A DNA stretch of 64,000 bases from Lachnospiraceae bacterium (GCA_910575075.1 CAJTCY010000002.1:62001-126000), one strand, 5' to 3'; counted from the stretch's first letter, positions 53,227-62,231 are shown. Translations and numbers: made by a program. Notes: generated by a model not told the origin, from the sequence alone.

Positions 53227-53278
53227 ATATAGGAAAGACACTTTCGCACTTTAGCGTGACAAGGTTTTCCTGATAGAA
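53227..53278. repeat. Terminator-associated palindromic repeat, copy 4, in the metK leader
   Basis: ATATAGGAAAGACACTTTCG ... ACTTTAGCGTGACAAGG ... TTTTCCTGATAGAA, about 52 bp. The inner stem is partly degraded (GCACTTTAGCGTG). It begins straight after the T-run of the riboswitch terminator on the minus strand and ends about 28 nt before metK, so every metK mRNA that escapes termination carries it. Confidence 0.82.
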
Positions 53279-53286
53279 CGAAAAAA

Positions 53287-53309
53287 TCCGCTTATTACAA
53301 ATAAGCGGA
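53287..53309 (-). terminator. SAM riboswitch expression-platform terminator
   Basis: Minus strand TCCGCTTATT (53309-53300) and AATAAGCGGA (53296-53287), then six T. Its CTTATT can pair instead with AATAAG of the riboswitch P1 3' strand, giving the antiterminator. Confidence 0.9.
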
Positions 53310-53336
53310 CCTGATAGGCGAAAAGATAATCAAATC

Positions 53337-53433
53337 CTCTTATTGTTCGATTACTCGCTCAGGCTGGCACCTTCCGTAGAGGGGTTGCCGTGGCTTCACA
53401 GATCCTATGTATCTCCACCACTCTGAATAAGAG
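53337..53433 (-). promoter_or_regulatory. SAM-I (S-box) riboswitch controlling metK
   Basis: On the minus strand P1 is CTCTTATT / AATAAGAG (53433-53426 and 53344-53337). The conserved core follows: CAGAGTGGTGGAG, GAAGCCACGGCAACC and GGTGCCA...CCTGAGCGAGTAATCG. This is the S-box consensus. When SAM binds, P1 is held closed and the terminator at 53287-53309 forms, so metK is switched off by its product. Confidence 0.96.
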
Positions 53434-53472
53434 AAATTATTACAATATTGAATTTTCAAATCTTTCGTATAT

Positions 53473-53501
53473 AACATACTACCTTTCTGTGTGAATGTCA
53501 A
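53473..53501 (-). promoter_or_regulatory. metK promoter
   Basis: Minus strand TTGACA (53501-53496), 17-bp spacer, TATGTT (53478-53473), about 40 bp upstream of the riboswitch P1. Confidence 0.75.
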
Positions 53502-53657
53502 GGTTTTCTTAAATTTGAGTTTGCCCAATTTTTAACAACAACCGATATTTGTACTTGTCGAATTGTGTCGAAAAAATGAAGTTTTTGCGCTATAAGTAGA
53601 CAAAATAACGCTGAGGTATATAAAATTAAGAAACAGAAGTATGGAAGGTGAAAGAAA

Positions 53658-54707
53658 ATGGACAAGGGTAAAATGAAAAACATTAATATGGAAAGCCCGG
53701 ACGTTTGCACAGATGCCTCGGGCATTGGCAGCAGTGCAGACCATACGGCAAACCGCACAGGGAAGACAATCACATTAATTGTACCTTGTTATAATGAGCA
53801 GGAATCCCTCCCGTTTTTTTACAATGCGGCATCAGAAGTGCTTGCAGGGATGGGCTGTGACTATGAACTGCTGTTTGTGGATGACGGCTCCAAAGACCAG
53901 ACACTGGCTGTCTTAAAGAGCCTTGCCAAACAAGATCGTTGTGTAAAGTATCTGTCATTTTCCAGAAATTTTGGCAAAGAGGCTGCAATGTATGCAGGGT
54001 TCTGCAATGCCCATGGGGACTATGTGGCTGTCCTTGATGCCGACATGCAGGACCCTCCTTCCCTGCTTCCGGAAATGCTTGGCATATTGGAAGGAGGAGA
54101 ATATGACAGTGTGGCGGCAAGGCGCATGAACCGTACCGGGGAGCCGCCAATCAGAAGCTGGTTTGCAAGGAAATTTTACCGTATCATCAATAAAATTTCA
54201 GATGCAGATATCGTGGATGGGGCAAGGGATTTCCGCATGATGAAGCGGGACATGGTAGATGCCATAGTTTCCATGTGCGAATATAACCGTTTTTCCAAAG
54301 GGATTTACGGGTGGGTTGGTTTTCGAACCTATTGGCTCCCTTATGAAAATGTGGGGCGGGTTGCCGGGGAAACCAAATGGAATTTCTGGAAACTGTTCAA
54401 ATATGCAGTAGACGGGATTATTAATTTTTCACAGGCTCCCTTAAGTATTGCCTCCCTGTTCGGAGTTTTTATGACATTTTTTTCGTTCCTCATGCTGGGG
54501 GCAATCATTGTGCGCAAAATTGTCTTTGGCGACCCAGTGGATGGGTGGGCTTCTACTGTATGCGCTATCATATTTATCGGCGGAATCCAGCTGTTCTGTC
54601 TGGGGATTATGGGTCAGTATATCGCAAAGACATATATGGAAACAAAACGAAGACCTCATTTTATCATTGGGGAAACAAATGGCGAAGATGTAAAGAAAAT
54701 AATGTAA
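53658..54707 (+). CDS. GT2 glycosyltransferase, GtrB / polyprenol-phosphate glycosyltransferase type
   Basis: 349 residues. GT-A fold with VPCYNEQESLPFF (about 36-48), VDDGSKD (about 74-80) and the metal-binding DADMQDPP (about 132-139). Two C-terminal membrane helices (about 258-282 and 292-320) match the GtrB/DPM1 type, which loads glucose or another sugar on undecaprenyl phosphate at the inner face of the membrane. The N-terminal 30 residues are an extra polar tail. The next gene encodes a GtrII-like protein that could use the lipid-linked sugar outside. No GtrA-type flippase is seen here. Confidence 0.88.
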   Translation: MDKGKMKNINMESPDVCTDASGIGSSADHTANRTGKTITLIVPCYNEQESLPFFYNAASEVLAGMGCDYELLFVDDGSKDQTLAVLKSLAKQDRCVKYLSFSRNFGKEAAMYAGFCNAHGDYVAVLDADMQDPPSLLPEMLGILEGGEYDSVAARRMNRTGEPPIRSWFARKFYRIINKISDADIVDGARDFRMMKRDMVDAIVSMCEYNRFSKGIYGWVGFRTYWLPYENVGRVAGETKWNFWKLFKYAVDGIINFSQAPLSIASLFGVFMTFFSFLMLGAIIVRKIVFGDPVDGWASTVCAIIFIGGIQLFCLGIMGQYIAKTYMETKRRPHFIIGETNGEDVKKIM

Positions 54708-54808
54708 TGCATCAGTGAGGCTTGTGGAAAGAGCGGGCAGCAGGGCTGCAACTAAGCGTAAAAATATATGAAAAATTGAAGGAAACTATGCAGAATAGGA
54801 GAAAAAAT

Positions 54809-56383
54809 ATGGGAAGAAGGAATAAAAATATCATACAGCAAGGAAAGGAGGCAAAAGAACCTGCTTTGAAACAGTGGGAACTAACAGATTATATCAAAAA
54901 GCAGCATTGGGCTGCATTTTTTTCCACGCTTCTGTGGGGGCTTGCCGCACACGGGTACATGTTTTTGAATAAATTTTCCTGGCATGATGATGCCGCTCAT
55001 GCTTTTGGAGTGGGCGGAACTTATAACCTTGGCAGATGGTTCCTTGGCATGTTAGGGGACGTCATGCAGAAATATTTGGGAAATGTCAGTCTCCCTTGGT
55101 TTAATGGCATTCTGTGCTTATTTTTGATAGCCTCGGGAACTATGCTGCTTGTGGAAATGTTCCGGCTGGAACGGATATCCAGCTGCATATTGCTTGGCGC
55201 TTTGATGGCGGTATTCCCTTCCTGGACGTCAACGTATGGATATATGTTTACGGCAGCTTATTATGCGTTTGCAGTATTTTTGGCATTACTTGGAGTATAT
55301 TTGGTATGGGCAGCCAAAAACCCCTGGTGTGGAATTTTAGCAGGGGCAGTATGCCAATGCCTGTCGCTGGGAATATATCAGGCCTATTTGCCGTTGGCGG
55401 CGACAGTGCTTTTGCTCTGTTTCCTGAATGATGTTATTTTGGAGCCAGAGAAAAAAATCTGGGAACAATTCCGGAGAGGCTTGTACATGGTAATTTCCCT
55501 GCTTGTGGGGATTATTTTTTATTTGCTTGCAAATCGTATCGTACTTGCAAGCAAAGGTATTTCATTATCTGCCTACCAGAATATAAGCGGGATGGGGCAG
55601 ACAGATTTAAAAACTCTGCTGCATGGAATTCTGCTGGCGTGGAAAGATTTTATCCTCCCAACCAAAGGAGGAAATACAGATATGTATATGCAGTCTGTAC
55701 GGCCTGTATATTTTGTGGTTTTGGCCATTTCCGTATGCCTTCTGGCATGGCACATCGTACAATGCGTGAAGAGGGAAAAAAGCTCTTCTGCTTTCCTTTC
55801 AGTCGGTTTGCTTTGTTTTCCCATTGGGGTTAATTTATTATATTTAATGGGTGATATTGACAGTATTCACAGCATTATGATGTATGCAAAAGTAATGGTG
55901 TTTATCCTTCCTGTCATACTAATAGAAAGGCTTAGCCTGAATGCAAAAAAAGTGAAAAAATATGGTATGCTGTGTTTAAGCGCATTACTCTTATATGTTG
56001 CGGTCTTTTATACCCATTATGCAAATGTGTGCTATTTGCAGGCAGAATTCCAGCAAACAGGGATGATTTCTTGGATGACGTCTTTAGCTACAAGAATTGA
56101 AAGTACAGAAGGATATAACCGGGAACTCCCTATTGCTTACGTGAACCAGGAGAACCTGTACCAGTCAACCCGGTATACACAGGAACTTAATGCGCAGATT
56201 ATACCATATGGAAACGTGTTTAGCAGATGGAAAATATCCTTATACCGCTGGTGCGGATTCCGCCATGAGGAAGTTGCAGACCTGGCAGCCATTGAATCCT
56301 TGCCAGAAGTGCAGGGGATGCCCTCCTATCCGGCGGCAGGGTCGATCCGTGTGGTGAATGGGATTATTGTAGTCAAGTTTTAA
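54809..56383 (+). CDS. GtrII-type membrane glucosyltransferase
   Basis: 524 residues with about 10-12 hydrophobic helices. The region WAAFFSTLLWGLAAHGYMF, then FSWHDDAAHAFGVG with a DD pair on the first outer loop (about 60-61) and TYNLGRWF, fits the glucosyl transferase GtrII family (PF14264), GT-C-like enzymes that move glucose from a lipid carrier to cell-surface polymers. I chose the ATG at 54809, preceded by AGGAG; earlier in-frame ATGs lack a good site. It pairs with the GtrB-type gene just upstream and probably decorates a teichoic acid, capsule or glycoprotein; the acceptor is not known. Confidence 0.83.
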   Translation: MGRRNKNIIQQGKEAKEPALKQWELTDYIKKQHWAAFFSTLLWGLAAHGYMFLNKFSWHDDAAHAFGVGGTYNLGRWFLGMLGDVMQKYLGNVSLPWFNGILCLFLIASGTMLLVEMFRLERISSCILLGALMAVFPSWTSTYGYMFTAAYYAFAVFLALLGVYLVWAAKNPWCGILAGAVCQCLSLGIYQAYLPLAATVLLLCFLNDVILEPEKKIWEQFRRGLYMVISLLVGIIFYLLANRIVLASKGISLSAYQNISGMGQTDLKTLLHGILLAWKDFILPTKGGNTDMYMQSVRPVYFVVLAISVCLLAWHIVQCVKREKSSSAFLSVGLLCFPIGVNLLYLMGDIDSIHSIMMYAKVMVFILPVILIERLSLNAKKVKKYGMLCLSALLLYVAVFYTHYANVCYLQAEFQQTGMISWMTSLATRIESTEGYNRELPIAYVNQENLYQSTRYTQELNAQIIPYGNVFSRWKISLYRWCGFRHEEVADLAAIESLPEVQGMPSYPAAGSIRVVNGIIVVKF

Positions 56384-56691
56384 TTTTACAAGAGCCTGAT
56401 GCGTAAAAGAAAAACTTTTGGTAAGAAACACTGCTTCTGGAAAGAAAGCGGTAAAGCACCAGAAAATATGGAGAAATTTTCTTGAAAGATAACACCTTGT
56501 TTTATATTGGCCTGAAATTTATCAAGTCTTTGTTGCCGTGAAATTGCCGTGAAATTTTCTAAAGTCATCTTGCAATTCAAAAATTGGCGTGTTATACTGA
56601 TAGTAACTATAAAAAATTTTACTATGATATATTGTATATATCAAACGTAAGGACATGGATGTTCACATTTTTATTCAAAGGAGTGATGATA

Positions 56692-57885
56692 ATGAGTAAC
56701 GTAGGTATGAATCAGGGTTATTCCCAATTATTCCAGAGCCTTTCATCCAACGGCAGCAAATCCGGCAGTACAAATTTTTTGTCAGATTATGCCAGCATTA
56801 AGAGCGGCAGCTACTCTAAGCTTATGAAGGCTTATTATGGTTCAGGACCAGGTTCAAGTACAACGTCGACTGGCACAGCAAACCGTTCCGGCAGCGGCAT
56901 TCTCGAAAAAATTTTGGAAGAGCGCAGGAATCCGAAGGTTTCTGAAGAGGTACAAGAGGCAAATTCTAATTTGGTAACAGGAATCTCCAACCTGAAGAAA
57001 TCTGTTTCAACACTGCAGAATGACAACACTTATACAAACACAGAGAACGGTCAGACTGCGGCAGATAAAGTAGTCTCTGCCATGAAAGCTTATGTGTCGG
57101 AGTATAATGATGTTGTGAACGCATCAAAACGTTCCACAATGACAAACAAAACAGCACATGTAGCAAATATGATGAAGAGCACATCTGCAAATGCGGATAA
57201 ACTTTCGGAAATTGGCGTTACAATTAATTCAAATGGAACACTTCAGCTTAATGAAAATAAGCTGAGGGCAACAGATCTTTCGAAAGTACAGGATTTGTTT
57301 TCCAGCAAAGATGTCATGAGTTATGGTTCTATGGTTACTTCACGTCTTGAGTTTGCAGGCGTCACAAACACTACAGATAATAAGACAAATAATACCGCAA
57401 GTTCCAGTGCAGCCGCCCTCAAGGCAGACAGCGAATCTCTGGCATCTGATAAATTATATGAAAAAATAAAGGATAAAGACGGCAAGGAAACAGATAAATA
57501 CGATATTGACAAAATCTTTGCCACAGCAAAGAGCTTTGTAAGCAATTACAATAATATGTTTGACGCCGCTGAGTCCAGCTCAAATTCCGGTATTATATCA
57601 AACTTGTCTCAAATCAGGGAGACAACAGCGAAAAATGCAGATGCACTTAAAGAGTTCGGAATTACTCTGGACAAAAAAGGCAGATTGAGTATTGATGAGA
57701 ACACCTTTAAGAATTCAGATATGTCCAAGGTACAGAAATTTTTCAAAAATTATGGTTCTTCCATTGCCACCAACGCATCACTTGTAGATTATTATTCTAC
57801 CACAAAAGCGAATGCTGCCAGTGGTTATACATCTTCTGGGAAATATAGTGTACAAGGAAATTCTCTTTTCGCTGACTCTATTTAA
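56692..57885 (+). CDS. FliD-C-like secreted or surface protein, two internal repeats
   Basis: 397 residues rich in Ser, Thr and Asn, with no signal peptide. Two repeats (about 90-215 and 250-365) each contain VSNYN/VSEYN, a helix with TSANADKL/TAKNADAL, E(I/F)GI/VT and a GxLxxxExxxxxxDLSKVQ-like end. This matches the C-terminal half of flagellar cap protein FliD (GI..DKDGKLSLDE...). No other flagellar gene is in the window, so it may be a surface protein that borrowed the fold. I chose the ATG at 56692 with AAAGGAG; the in-frame codon at 56584 lies upstream. It follows the Gtr pair, so glycosylation by them is conceivable. Confidence 0.7.
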   Translation: MSNVGMNQGYSQLFQSLSSNGSKSGSTNFLSDYASIKSGSYSKLMKAYYGSGPGSSTTSTGTANRSGSGILEKILEERRNPKVSEEVQEANSNLVTGISNLKKSVSTLQNDNTYTNTENGQTAADKVVSAMKAYVSEYNDVVNASKRSTMTNKTAHVANMMKSTSANADKLSEIGVTINSNGTLQLNENKLRATDLSKVQDLFSSKDVMSYGSMVTSRLEFAGVTNTTDNKTNNTASSSAAALKADSESLASDKLYEKIKDKDGKETDKYDIDKIFATAKSFVSNYNNMFDAAESSSNSGIISNLSQIRETTAKNADALKEFGITLDKKGRLSIDENTFKNSDMSKVQKFFKNYGSSIATNASLVDYYSTTKANAASGYTSSGKYSVQGNSLFADSI

Positions 57886-57971
57886 TCTGTTTAAAGTAAA
57901 ATAAGATCACATCGGATGTGAAGGGGCTGTCGGTTAATACCGATTTTTAAACTCTAACTCTCAAAATAAGA

Positions 57972-58030
57972 ATCTCCCATAGAAATCAGCATTTTGGATA
58001 CTTGATATTCTTTGGGAGATTTTTATTTTT
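57972..58030 (+). terminator. Terminator of the FliD-like gene
   Basis: ATCTCCCA (57972-57979) pairs with TGGGAGAT (58013-58020), followed by TTTTATTTTT. A weaker CGGT/ACCG hairpin with ATTTTT lies at about 57930-57948. Confidence 0.8.
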
Positions 58031-58064
58031 CTTTTCCAGCTATATTTTGGGGTGCAGAAAACCC

Positions 58065-58457
58065 TTAACTGCATTTTTGAAAGCGCACTTTTTCTAAGCA
58101 GTCTGTTTTTCCTTCGAATTTTTTGATTTCATCATGAAGAAAACGATGATATTTATTGATAATTGACCGTTCCTCTCCATACAAATGTATAGCGGTTTGC
58201 ATTGGCTTCTATTTTTGTGTCATCGATAAAAAGCGTTTTCAGCGTAATCAGCCCTTCTTTTTCCATGCGGCGCAGGAATTCCCGGTTCTTCCCTTATCTG
58301 AACAATTGGCTAACAAGCCAGAAAAATCTAATTCCTCCATCACTTTTTTCAGGGTATAGACCGGATCGTCATCAGGTAAACACAATTTGAAGAAACTAAA
58401 GTTAATTTTCTGTTGCCCTAATTCAAAAAATTCGTTATAATAATCTTGTTTTTGCAT
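58065..58457 (-). pseudogene. IS1182-type transposase remnant
   Basis: The ATG at 58457 opens MQKQDYYNEFFELGQQ, then PDDDPVYTLKKVMEELDFS, the N-terminus of an IS1182-family transposase. After LLANCSDKG the frame breaks and sequence is missing. Another frame resumes with NREFLRRMEKEGLITLKTLF, IDDTKIEANANRYTFVWRG and ends near KYHRFLHDEIKKFEGK at 58065. Large internal and C-terminal parts are gone and no terminal inverted repeats are evident. It marks an old insertion between the FliD-like gene and the higBA module. Confidence 0.8.
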
Positions 58458-58517
58458 AGTTACATTATACTGTCCTATTAAGTACCCTTTCCTTCTGGAG
58501 TACATTTGATAATTACT

Positions 58518-58802
58518 CTAATTTAACGTTACAGATATCTTTTTTCCAAGTGATTCCGCTATTTTTGCAAGAAAATCCAAACTGGGGTTATAATTTCCAC
58601 TTTCCAATCTGGAAATATTACTTTTTTGTGTTCCTACTCTTTTAGCAAGTTCTGCTTGTGTTATATTTTGTTCTTTTCTTGCTCTTATGATCTGTTCAAT
58701 TGCTTCATATCGAGGCTTTAATTTTTCATATTCTATTTTAAATTCTTCATCCTTGAGCATATCAGCTTTCATTTCTTCAAAAGATATTCCTGTTCTACTC
58801 AT
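58518..58802 (-). CDS. higA: HigA-like antitoxin, XRE HTH
   Basis: 94 residues. The N-terminal part (1-35) is helical and likely binds the toxin; the HTH (about 40-90) reads ITQAELAKRVGTQKSNISRL, with NYNPSLDFLAKIAESLGK after it. It overlaps the toxin gene by 4 bp (ATGA) and follows it, the toxin-first order of HigBA. A perfect 18-bp palindrome at 59187-59204 in the promoter is the probable operator. Confidence 0.9.
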   Translation of the reverse strand: MSRTGISFEEMKADMLKDEEFKIEYEKLKPRYEAIEQIIRARKEQNITQAELAKRVGTQKSNISRLESGNYNPSLDFLAKIAESLGKKISVTLN

Positions 58803-59167
58803 AATTGAGACCTCCGTTTATAATCTTCCATATACTTTCTTGCTTTCTTTATTTCGTTTTCAGGTGTCTTCATAGTCTTTTTAATAAACCCATGCAGCAA
58901 CACAAACTTATTGTTATAATATGTAAAGTAAAATATTCTTGCTATGTCACTTGAAAACTTTACCCGTAATTCAAACAAGCCTTTATTATCTTTCCCCTTT
59001 ACAGGTTTCACATACGGCTCTCTCAATTCCGTGCCTAACTCTTTTAATAACTCAATATCACTAAAAGCTTTCGCTCTTAGTTTCGGGTTAAGTGAATACA
59101 AAAAATCTTGCACTGGAATTTTACCATTTTCTTTCATGTAGAAATCTAATTCGATAATTTTAATCAC
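58799..59167 (-). CDS. higB: HigB/RelE-type toxin (phage-derived Gp49-like)
   Basis: 122 residues of the Gp49-like RelE superfamily (PF05973). Typical blocks are VQDFLYSLNPKLRAKAFSDI, ELREPYVKPVKGKDNKGLFE, LRVKFSSDIARIFYF and HGFIKKTMKTPENEIKKA; the conserved Arg and Lys are kept. Members cleave mRNA on the ribosome. The gene is intact and paired with the antitoxin, so the module looks functional, unlike the collapsed locus at 38667-39039. Confidence 0.9.
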   Translation of the reverse strand: MIKIIELDFYMKENGKIPVQDFLYSLNPKLRAKAFSDIELLKELGTELREPYVKPVKGKDNKGLFELRVKFSSDIARIFYFTYYNNKFVLLHGFIKKTMKTPENEIKKARKYMEDYKRRSQL

Positions 59168-59186
59168 TTCTTTTGTCTGCCTTTAT

Positions 59187-59204
59187 GTTATCATATATGA
59201 TAAC
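59187..59204. promoter_or_regulatory. higBA operator (18-bp perfect palindrome) within the promoter
   Basis: GTTATCATATATGATAAC is perfectly palindromic. On the minus strand the promoter is TTGACA (59213-59208), 17-bp spacer, TAACAT (59190-59185). The palindrome fills the spacer and overlaps the -10, as expected for autorepression by HigA. Confidence 0.85.
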
Positions 59205-59240
59205 TTTTGTCAAACACATTATCCACTTTTTTTGTATTAA

Positions 59241-59273
59241 AAAACCCACAAACAAAATCTGTTTGTGGGTTTT
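59241..59273 (-). terminator. rplM-rpsI terminator
   Basis: AAAACCCACAAACA (59241-59254) pairs perfectly with TGTTTGTGGGTTTT (59260-59273), a 14-bp stem. The sequence is T-rich on either side and may also stop transcription toward higBA. Confidence 0.88.
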
Positions 59274-59301
59274 CCGTTTCTTTTTGTTCGTAAATATCTG
59301 C

Positions 59302-59694
59302 CTAACGCTTGCTAAACTGTGGAGCACGACGAGCAGCTTTAAGACCGTATTTCTTTCTCTCCTTCATTCTTGGATCACGTGTCAGGAATCCTGCCGCCTT
59401 GAGTACGGGTCTGTAATCAGCATCTGCCTGCAGCAGAGCTCTGGCGATACCATGGCGGATTGCTCCCGCCTGGCCAGTATAGCCGCCTCCGCGTACGTTT
59501 ACCAAAACATCAAACTTGTCAACTGTCTCGGTTGCCACCAGCGGCTGACGAACAATAACCTTTAAAGTTTCAAGACCTAAATAATCATCAATATCTCTTT
59601 TATTAATTGTAACTTTGCCTGTCCCTGGCATTAAATATACCCTGGCAATAGATTTTTTTCTTCTTCCCGTTCCATAATATCTTGCATTAGCCAT
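59302..59694 (-). CDS. rpsI: 30S ribosomal protein S9
   Basis: 130 residues, normal length. [20 protein letters not shown] (about 9-28), [19 protein letters not shown] (about 69-87) and the basic tail [16 protein letters not shown] that reaches the P-site tRNA. Starts 17 bp after rplM. Confidence 0.98.
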   Translation of the reverse strand: MANARYYGTGRRKKSIARVYLMPGTGKVTINKRDIDDYLGLETLKVIVRQPLVATETVDKFDVLVNVRGGGYTGQAGAIRHGIARALLQADADYRPVLKAAGFLTRDPRMKERKKYGLKAARRAPQFSKR

Positions 59695-59711
59695 CTCTTC
59701 TTACCTCCTGA

Positions 59712-60140
59712 TTAAAATGTCAAAATTTCTGGTTTCTGAGCTTCATGTTTGTGTTCCGGTCCTGCATATACAAACAGCTTTTTATACATCTGCCTTCCCA
59801 AAGGTCCCTTTGGAAGCATTCCCTTAACAGCAAGCTCAACTACTCTTTCCGGTTTGTTTGCCAACATCTCCTTTAAGGTAGTCTCTTTCATTCCACCTAC
59901 ATAATCAGAATGATGGTAATAAATCTTCTGGTCTAATTTCTTACCGGTTACTTTTACTTTGTCTGCATTGACAACAATTACGTAATCACCAGTATCAATG
60001 TGCGGAGTGAAAATCGGTTTATTCTTTCCTCTCAACACCTTAGCAATCTCAGATGCCAAGCGACCCAGTGTCTTTCCTTCAGCATCAACCACATACCATT
60101 TTCTTTCAATTGTTGCCGGGCTGGCCATAAAAGTTTTCAT
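59712..60140 (-). CDS. rplM: 50S ribosomal protein L13
   Basis: 142 residues, normal length. [20 protein letters not shown] (13-32), [15 protein letters not shown] (about 48-62) and [20 protein letters not shown] (about 107-126). AAGGAGG precedes the start. Cotranscribed with rpsI from the promoter at 60349-60377; the leader of about 200 nt may hold an L13 autoregulatory structure, which I cannot confirm by eye. Confidence 0.98.
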   Translation of the reverse strand: MKTFMASPATIERKWYVVDAEGKTLGRLASEIAKVLRGKNKPIFTPHIDTGDYVIVVNADKVKVTGKKLDQKIYYHHSDYVGGMKETTLKEMLANKPERVVELAVKGMLPKGPLGRQMYKKLFVYAGPEHKHEAQKPEILTF

Positions 60141-60348
60141 TAAATGTTACCTCCTTGAATTATACAATGTTACTCTGATATCCGGATGCCGTCCCTTGAT
60201 TTCCATAGAAATCTATATCTGACAATTCCTGCTTCCTAAGATTTCATCCGTTCTATCTTTTTCACACCATTTACATTTTTCCTTGTACTTCAAAGCAAAA
60301 ACGCTTCGCCGGAGTAAGGCTTGCATTTCTAACTTGCCATACTTGTAT

Positions 60349-60377
60349 ATTTTATTACAAGCGCTTGTGTCTGTCAA
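60349..60377 (-). promoter_or_regulatory. rplM-rpsI promoter with palindrome in the spacer
   Basis: Minus strand TTGACA (60377-60372), 17-bp spacer, TAAAAT (60354-60349). The spacer contains the perfect 12-bp palindrome ACAAGCGCTTGT (60357-60368), a possible operator. Confidence 0.78.
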
Positions 60378-60425
60378 CACTTATTTTTTTGAGTTTCCTG
60401 ATTTTTTGATTTTTAGCACCAAAAG

Positions 60426-60450
60426 GTTTCCAGCACAAAGTGATGGAAAC
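60426..60450 (-). terminator. Weak hairpin after the chemoreceptor gene
   Basis: GTTTCCA (60426-60432) pairs with TGGAAAC (60444-60450), followed on the minus strand by CTTTTGG. The neighbouring TTGAGTTTCC and ACCAAAAGGT (60388-60427) also occur in the element at 6570. Confidence 0.45.
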
Positions 60451-60466
60451 GGTTCACTGTAAAAAT

Positions 60467-62155
60467 TTAAAACTTTCCGACTTTGAATTCCCGGATCATT
60501 CCCGTCAGACTCTCTGCCTGGGCTGTCATTTCCTGACTGGCCGCAGCACACTCCTGTGAGGTGGCTGAATTATTCTGAACCACATGATTAATCTGATCGA
60601 CGCCACTGTTAATCTGATCAACAGCTCCCGCCTGCTCCTTGGAAGCTTCTGCAATCAGGTTCACTTTGCTGATAATATCACGTGCTCCCTTTACAACGTT
60701 TTCAAGCTGGTCTGCGGTATCATGTGCAGTCACCATTCCGCTCTTAACCGCACAGACGGATTCTTCAATTAATGCCGTAGACTCTTTTGCGGCCTGGGCA
60801 CTTTGCGCCGCAAGCAGCGACACCTGGTCTGCCACTACCGCAAAACCTTTTCCTGCATCTCCGGCACGGGCAGCCTCAATGGAGGCGTTCAATGCCAGAA
60901 GGTTGGTCTGATCTGCAATTTCATTGATAGTCGCTATGATCTTTCCAATCTGATTGGAAGAATCACTGATACGCTCCATGGATGTTACCATTTCCTGCAT
61001 TTTCTTGTTACTGTAATCAATTTCCTCTCCAACCTGCTGTACTTCATAGCTGATATTCAGTGCTTCTCTCGCATTCATATCAATCTGCTCAGAAACACTT
61101 TCCACTGTAGCAGAAAGTTCTTCTGTCACACCTGCCTGCTCAGAAGCTCCCTCTGCAAGCTCTGTGGAACTGGCTGAAATCTGCTCAGAAGCCCTGGTAA
61201 CCTGATCTGCCACTGACTGCACATTTTTCACCATATCCGCCATATTTTTTTCAAATTCCATAAAAGATTTTTCGATGTTGCAGAAATCCCCCTGATAATC
61301 CACATTTGCCTTTACATCAAAATTTCCCTGGGAAAATTCTTTCATGGCACGGTCAATATCCTCTACATAAGAACTCAAGTGATGAAAAGAACTTCGAAGA
61401 GCATCCGCCAATGTGCCAATCTCATCTTCACTCTGGCAGGTCACTTCTGTATGTAAATTTCCATGAGATAATTCTGTTGCCGCATCTTCGATCTCTTTCA
61501 GCGGACTGACAATGCTTCTGACAATTTTGGTTCCCGCTTTCACTGCCAGAAGAATTGCAAGAGCCAATATCAGAATTACCACTACCGTCACAAAAATAAC
61601 CGTCTTTTCCGCAAGATTTACCGCTTGCTTCTTTGCAGTATCCGTCTCATCATCAATCTCTTCTGAAATTCCGGCTGCCTCCTGCAAAGCAGGAGAACAC
61701 TCATTGATAATCATCCTTGCCGCTTCTGACTGTTCTCCTCCTTCCACAGCACCCATAATGGAATAACCAATCTTCAGCCATTCTTCAACTGCAGTCTCAT
61801 AACGAAGGGTTAATTCTTCATTCACTACCTTTGCTTCCTTCAGCTCTTCTATGGATTCCCCCATGACCTGCGCACATTCTTCTACTTTATTCCGATAATC
61901 TTCATAGGTATTTCGATTTGCATTCAACGTCATTTCCCGAATATTCCTGGCTGCCGCATTCATATTGATCCTGCATTGTTTCACTGCTGTGTCTGCTGCC
62001 TGGGCGCCATTGATATAATCGTTCATTTTTCCCTGTACAAAAAACAATCCTATAATAGAAAATACTGCGATCACAACCATCAAGCCAATCACAAGGCTGT
62101 AGCCAAATTTCAGTTTCTCCCGAATCTTCATCCCATCAATTTTACGCAAAAACAT
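60467..62155 (-). CDS. Methyl-accepting chemotaxis protein
   Basis: 562 residues. TM1 (about 18-40), a four-helix-bundle sensor (about 45-185), TM2 (about 190-215, [20 protein letters not shown]), HAMP (about 216-270), then the cytoplasmic signalling domain with the conserved hairpin tip [20 protein letters not shown] (about 410-429). I chose the ATG at 62155, 8 nt after GGAG; an upstream in-frame codon at 62173 precedes that site. Ligand unknown. The gene lies between truA and rplM, which are usually adjacent, so it was probably inserted there. No other chemotaxis genes occur in the window. Confidence 0.93.
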   Translation of the reverse strand: MFLRKIDGMKIREKLKFGYSLVIGLMVVIAVFSIIGLFFVQGKMNDYINGAQAADTAVKQCRINMNAAARNIREMTLNANRNTYEDYRNKVEECAQVMGESIEELKEAKVVNEELTLRYETAVEEWLKIGYSIMGAVEGGEQSEAARMIINECSPALQEAAGISEEIDDETDTAKKQAVNLAEKTVIFVTVVVILILALAILLAVKAGTKIVRSIVSPLKEIEDAATELSHGNLHTEVTCQSEDEIGTLADALRSSFHHLSSYVEDIDRAMKEFSQGNFDVKANVDYQGDFCNIEKSFMEFEKNMADMVKNVQSVADQVTRASEQISASSTELAEGASEQAGVTEELSATVESVSEQIDMNAREALNISYEVQQVGEEIDYSNKKMQEMVTSMERISDSSNQIGKIIATINEIADQTNLLALNASIEAARAGDAGKGFAVVADQVSLLAAQSAQAAKESTALIEESVCAVKSGMVTAHDTADQLENVVKGARDIISKVNLIAEASKEQAGAVDQINSGVDQINHVVQNNSATSQECAAASQEMTAQAESLTGMIREFKVGKF

Positions 62156-62231
62156 ACCTAAATCTCCTTTCACCTCTTTCAGGCTGCATTTTATTTTCGT
62201 GTAACTGAATTGTATAGCTTGATATAAATTA

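Noticed and set aside
56386-56580. 64-residue minus-strand ORF between the GtrII and FliD-like genes
   Set aside because: No ribosome site or family match. The region is an AT-rich gap before the FliD-like gene.
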